Position numbers and translations under genes: made by a program. This document shows, one piece after another, positions 63,640 to 64,000 of a stretch of DNA of 64,000 nucleotides. The stretch is from Paraburkholderia sp. (GTDB lineage: Bacteria > Pseudomonadota > Gammaproteobacteria > Burkholderiales > Burkholderiaceae). Below the pieces are notes generated by a model. It was not told where the DNA came from. It was given only the letters and a program-made list of their open reading frames with translations, and made no database searches. The DNA lies in NCBI GenBank assembly GCA_004322045.1, contig SCRN01000004.1, positions 62,001 through 126,000 of the forward strand. Direction: 5' to 3'. The stretch's first letter is position 1. Each line of letters begins with the position of its first letter.

Positions 63640-64000
63640 ATGTACAACGCTGTCGTGACCGCACCGTTCGGCAAGGTCGGCGTGCAAGTGGACGCTGCGG
63701 CCGGCTTTGTGCGCGAGATCGTCTATCTCGATGATTCGATCCCCGCGTCGGCGCCCGATTCGGCGTTGGCCGAGCGGGCGGCGCGTCAGATCGAGCGCTA
63801 TCTCGCCGATCCAGCCACGCCGTTCGAGTTGCCGCTCGCCGATGTCGGCACGCCGTTTCAACGACGCGTTTGGCAAGTCATGTGCGAGATCCCCCTCGGC
63901 AGCGTCCTCACCTATGGCGCGCTGGCGCGGCAGATCGGCGGCGTGCCGCGCGCGGTGGGGCAAGCGTGCGGCGACAATCCGTTTCCGCTCGTGATTCCGT
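63640..64000 (+). CDS. Methylated-DNA-protein-cysteine methyltransferase (Ogt type), 3' end outside window
   Basis: The ATG at 63640 follows GGAGAGAAG and starts MYNAVVTAPFGKVGVQV. The frame stays open to the window end for 120 codons. It has the N-terminal domain and the DNA-binding part: TPFQRRVWQVMCEIPLGSVLTYGALARQIGGVPRAVGQACGDNPFPLVIP. The next residues should be the PCHRV active site, which the window cuts off. It repairs O6-alkylguanine by suicidal transfer. It follows queG by 27 bp, possibly in one operon. Confidence 0.9.
   Translation, partial: MYNAVVTAPFGKVGVQVDAAAGFVREIVYLDDSIPASAPDSALAERAARQIERYLADPATPFELPLADVGTPFQRRVWQVMCEIPLGSVLTYGALARQIGGVPRAVGQACGDNPFPLVIP

Overview
The window is a 64 kb stretch of GC-rich, densely coding chromosomal DNA. 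Gene content and order point to a beta-proteobacterium of the Burkholderiaceae, most likely of the Paraburkholderia/Trinickia/Burkholderia group: a BpeR-BpeAB-OprB-type efflux locus, an Lrp-controlled kynBUA operon, a full tad pilus locus, and a polyol ABC-transporter operon. This placement rests on remembered gene families and synteny; no search was run. No rRNA, tRNA, IS element, prophage or CRISPR array was seen. Both ends cut a gene: the C-terminal part of a Sua5/TsaC protein on the left, and an Ogt-type DNA methyltransferase on the right that stops just before its active-site motif.

Layout. 0-4.4 kb: Sua5 end, GDSL lipoprotein esterase, sterol-desaturase-like membrane hydroxylase, DacB (PBP4). 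4.5-10.1 kb: QseB/PmrA-like two-component pair, an HtrA/Do protease with a PmrA-type box in front of it, a small secreted protein, a DUF427 protein and a CoxG-like protein. 10.2-13.2 kb: GlxA-type AraC regulator, isochorismatase-like hydrolase, outer-membrane barrel protein. 13.2-20.3 kb: bpeR and the divergent bpeA-bpeB-oprB RND pump, with an AcrR-like palindrome over the predicted promoter. 20.3-31.1 kb: twelve-gene flp/tad pilus operon on the minus strand. 31.6-33.9 kb: S-formylglutathione hydrolase, a YoaK-like membrane protein and a Phd/VapC toxin-antitoxin pair. 34.2-43.7 kb: two convergent operons for polyol (best guess D-arabinitol) uptake and catabolism. 43.8-47.0 kb: zur-znuA-znuC-znuB zinc uptake operon. 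47.2-52.5 kb: kynBUA with its Lrp-type regulator, flanked by two orphan genes that I read as cysteine-peptidase-like. 52.5-64 kb: housekeeping genes (flavin reductase, msrA, DUF72, cfa, pdxH, tcdA, ybbN/cnoX, pirin, amiC, tsaE, queG, ogt).

How the parts work together. The polyol cluster reads as a pathway: binding protein, two permeases and an ATPase import the polyol; a DalD-like dehydrogenase oxidises it to the ketose; a xylulokinase phosphorylates the product; a SorC-family regulator probably controls both operons through the shared sequence elements reported here. Zur probably controls its own zinc-uptake operon through a box at the start of zur. The t6A pathway is represented three times (Sua5, TsaE, TcdA), though the genes are not adjacent.

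Most interesting leads: (1) the two unassigned proteins at 47.2 and 51.8 kb, with Cys-His-Asp and His-Cys patterns resembling papain-like and caspase-like folds; (2) the paired 12-bp palindromes and the shared 15-bp element of the polyol regulon; (3) the PmrA/QseB-type box linking the two-component system to the HtrA protease; (4) the histidine-rich tail on ZnuC beside a ZnuA without a His-rich loop; (5) candidate operators for BpeR, the toxin-antitoxin pair, Zur and KynR, and a perfect 10-bp hairpin in the msrA leader.
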